Positions 14,758-15,715 of a stretch of 15,715 nt of DNA are shown here, in pieces. Every line of letters begins with the position of its first letter. Position 1 is the first letter of the stretch. Position numbers and translations under genes: made by a program. The notes under the pieces were generated by a model, which was given only the letters and a program-made list of their open reading frames with translations, did not search any database and was not told where the DNA came from. The DNA comes from Methanomassiliicoccaceae archaeon UBA113 (GTDB lineage: Archaea; Thermoplasmatota; Thermoplasmata; Methanomassiliicoccales; Methanomethylophilaceae): contig DAXB01000035.1 in NCBI GenBank assembly GCA_002506175.1, forward strand, positions 1-15,715, in the 5' to 3' direction.

Positions 14758-15237
14758 TCACTCGATGACTTCCACCGAGACGAGTTTGACATCCTTCAGA
14801 GGTCTGTCGCTCCTGTCGGTGTCGACTTTGCTGATAGCGTCCGCGACTTCCATTCCCTCGAGGACGGTTCCGAACACGGGGTGGGCGTAGGGGGTCCTGG
14901 GATCCTCTTTGTCGAGGTATGTGTTGTCAACGGTGTTTATGAAGAACTGGCTTCCTCCGGTGTGGGGTCTTCCGGTGTTCGCCATGGATATGGTCCCCCT
15001 CTTGTTGGAGTGTCCTTTTCCGAACTCGTCTTCGATGGTGTATCCGGGTCCGCCGCATCCTGTTCCCTCGGGGTCTCCTCCCTGGATCATGAAGTCCTCG
15101 ATGACTCTGTGGAAGATTGTTCCGTCGTAGTATCCGGATTTTGCGAGTTTAATGAAGTTGCCTGTGGTGATAGGCATATCTTCGTGCATCTGAATCTTGA
15201 TGTCACCCATTGAGGTGTGCATGATAACTGTAGTCAT
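14758..15237 (-). CDS. Peptidyl-prolyl cis-trans isomerase, cyclophilin type
   Basis: Cyclophilins speed up cis-trans isomerisation of X-Pro bonds during protein folding. The 159-residue protein is a complete minimal cyclophilin without signal peptide or membrane segment, so it is cytosolic. It shows the active-site stretch F-H-R-V-I-E-D-F-M-I-Q-G-G-D (about residues 42-55, with the catalytic Arg), then G-G-S-Q-F-F-I (about 94-100) and the H-P-V-F-G-V/T-V-L-E-G loop near 119-128. The call uses the ATG at 15237, which lies about 27 bases after a TATA-like box and has no Shine-Dalgarno sequence; an in-frame ATG five codons later is possible. It is the first gene of a two-gene operon with methanogenesis marker protein 8. 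Confidence 0.95.
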   Translation of the reverse strand: MTTVIMHTSMGDIKIQMHEDMPITTGNFIKLAKSGYYDGTIFHRVIEDFMIQGGDPEGTGCGGPGYTIEDEFGKGHSNKRGTISMANTGRPHTGGSQFFINTVDNTYLDKEDPRTPYAHPVFGTVLEGMEVADAISKVDTDRSDRPLKDVKLVSVEVIE

Positions 15238-15258
15238 AGTGGGTGGATTCTCGTTGTG

Positions 15259-15269
15259 TGTAATAAGAG
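15259..15269 (-). promoter_or_regulatory. TATA-like promoter of the cyclophilin-marker 8 operon
   Basis: On the minus strand CTCTTATTACA is centred about 27 bases before the ATG at 15237. The bases between box and ATG contain no Shine-Dalgarno sequence, which suggests a leaderless mRNA. Confidence 0.45.
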
Positions 15270-15715
15270 TGATGTCTACTTCATTAAGATGCTCATTGAA
15301 TTATCGATGGAAGGATGTGTGTGGGGTGATGGATACCAATATTACCTGTGGAGGGTTTGAAGCGGTAAGTGTAGCGATGCCCGCATACGACTTGATGGCA
15401 ATAACCCGAGTCTGATACTGACAAGGTGACCAGCAACAACATTATGTTGCGCATTATTGTTTTCTGTCTGTCTGCTTTCTGATTTGTATATCACAAAACG
15501 GGAGACTTGTAGTAGTTTTTTGTGCGATTTTTGTTGATATAATATTTGATATGTAGAAATCTGGACCGATAGGGATGTTTGAGAACAGTGTCGAGTCCGT
15601 TTGCACCCGTATCTGCGTAAGTATCGGGTGCGATTATTACGGAATTCGTAAAATGGAGGGCATTCGAGGACCGATAATCCGAGAACAAATACCGCCCGAT
15701 TAAAAAAGTGGTCTG
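15270..15715. other. Long intergenic region without a convincing gene
   Basis: No reading frame here looks like a real gene. The longest (minus strand, 15688-15491, 65 codons, TTG start) has no ribosome-binding site and no recognisable motif. The stretch around 15460-15570 is AT- and T-rich. No tRNA, rRNA or CRISPR repeat is seen. One inverted repeat lies at 15603-15631. GATTAAAAAAG at 15699-15709 could be a TATA element for a gene that starts just beyond the window. Confidence 0.6.
15603..15631. repeat. 7-bp GC-rich inverted repeat (possible RNA hairpin)
   Basis: GCACCCG (15603-15609) is the exact reverse complement of CGGGTGC (15625-15631), with a 15-base spacer in which two more base pairs can form beside a bulged T. 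No T-run follows directly, so it does not look like a terminator. It could be part of a small RNA or a protein-binding site. Confidence 0.4.

Noticed and set aside
14272..15213. 313-codon plus-strand frame opposite marker 8 and cyclophilin
   Set aside because: It spans two real genes on the other strand and shows no family features.
15324..15415. Possible C/D box small RNA (TGATGGA ... CTGA)
   Set aside because: Box C is imperfect, the spacing is too long and there is no terminal stem.
15491..15688. 65-codon minus-strand frame in the last intergenic region
   Set aside because: It has a TTG start, no ribosome-binding site and no similarity that I recognise.
1..15715. tRNA genes, CRISPR arrays, transposases or integrase genes
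   Set aside because: I looked for cloverleaf T-arm patterns, regularly spaced repeats and transposase or recombinase motifs and found none.

Overview
The window comes from a methanogenic archaeon, most likely a gut-type member of the Methanomassiliicoccales (Thermoplasmata). It carries archaeal translation genes (aIF5B, aIF2-gamma, ribosomal protein S6e), a gene for methanogenesis marker protein 8, archaeal TATA-type promoters, and a surface protein with Listeria-Bacteroides (InlB-type) repeats. The phylum and lifestyle are inferred; archaeal and methanogen status rest on recognisable gene families.

Positions 1-9831 (mostly + strand) are a broken-up copy of a translation cluster that many archaea keep contiguous: ndk, infB (aIF5B), rps6e, eif2g, PIN-domain protein. 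Two insertions interrupt it. A 14-TM-type MFS drug exporter sits between ndk and infB. Between infB and rps6e lie a small deoxyribosyltransferase-like gene overlapping infB, two translationally coupled membrane-protein genes on the minus strand, and a divergent gene for a 664-residue surface protein with two InlB-type repeats and a C-terminal membrane anchor. The rps6e-eif2g-PIN part is tightly packed.

Positions 9838-13886 (all minus strand) hold the most interesting block, a McrBC-type GTPase/nuclease locus read 13886 to 9838. Its genes are (i) a membrane protein with a Gln/Pro-rich linker and a PH-like tail, (ii) a membrane protein with an AbrB-like N-terminus, (iii) McrB and (iv) McrC. Genes ii-iv overlap by a few bases, so they are probably translated together. 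McrB lacks an N-terminal DNA-recognition domain but carries an insert of about 135 residues between Walker A and Walker B. McrC has Glu where the catalytic Lys of its PD-(D/E)xK nuclease should be. Together these suggest a membrane-linked, possibly nuclease-altered relative of McrBC restriction. This is inference.

Positions 13929-15237 (minus) encode a cyclophilin followed, four bases later, by methanogenesis marker protein 8. The last ~480 bases contain no convincing gene; they are AT-rich in part and hold one clear inverted repeat.

Two start modes are visible. rps6e and the coupled genes have Shine-Dalgarno-like sequences matching GGAGGTGAT. Several other genes (5709, 13180, 13886, 15237) have a TATA-like box about 24-28 bases before the start codon, as expected for leaderless mRNAs.
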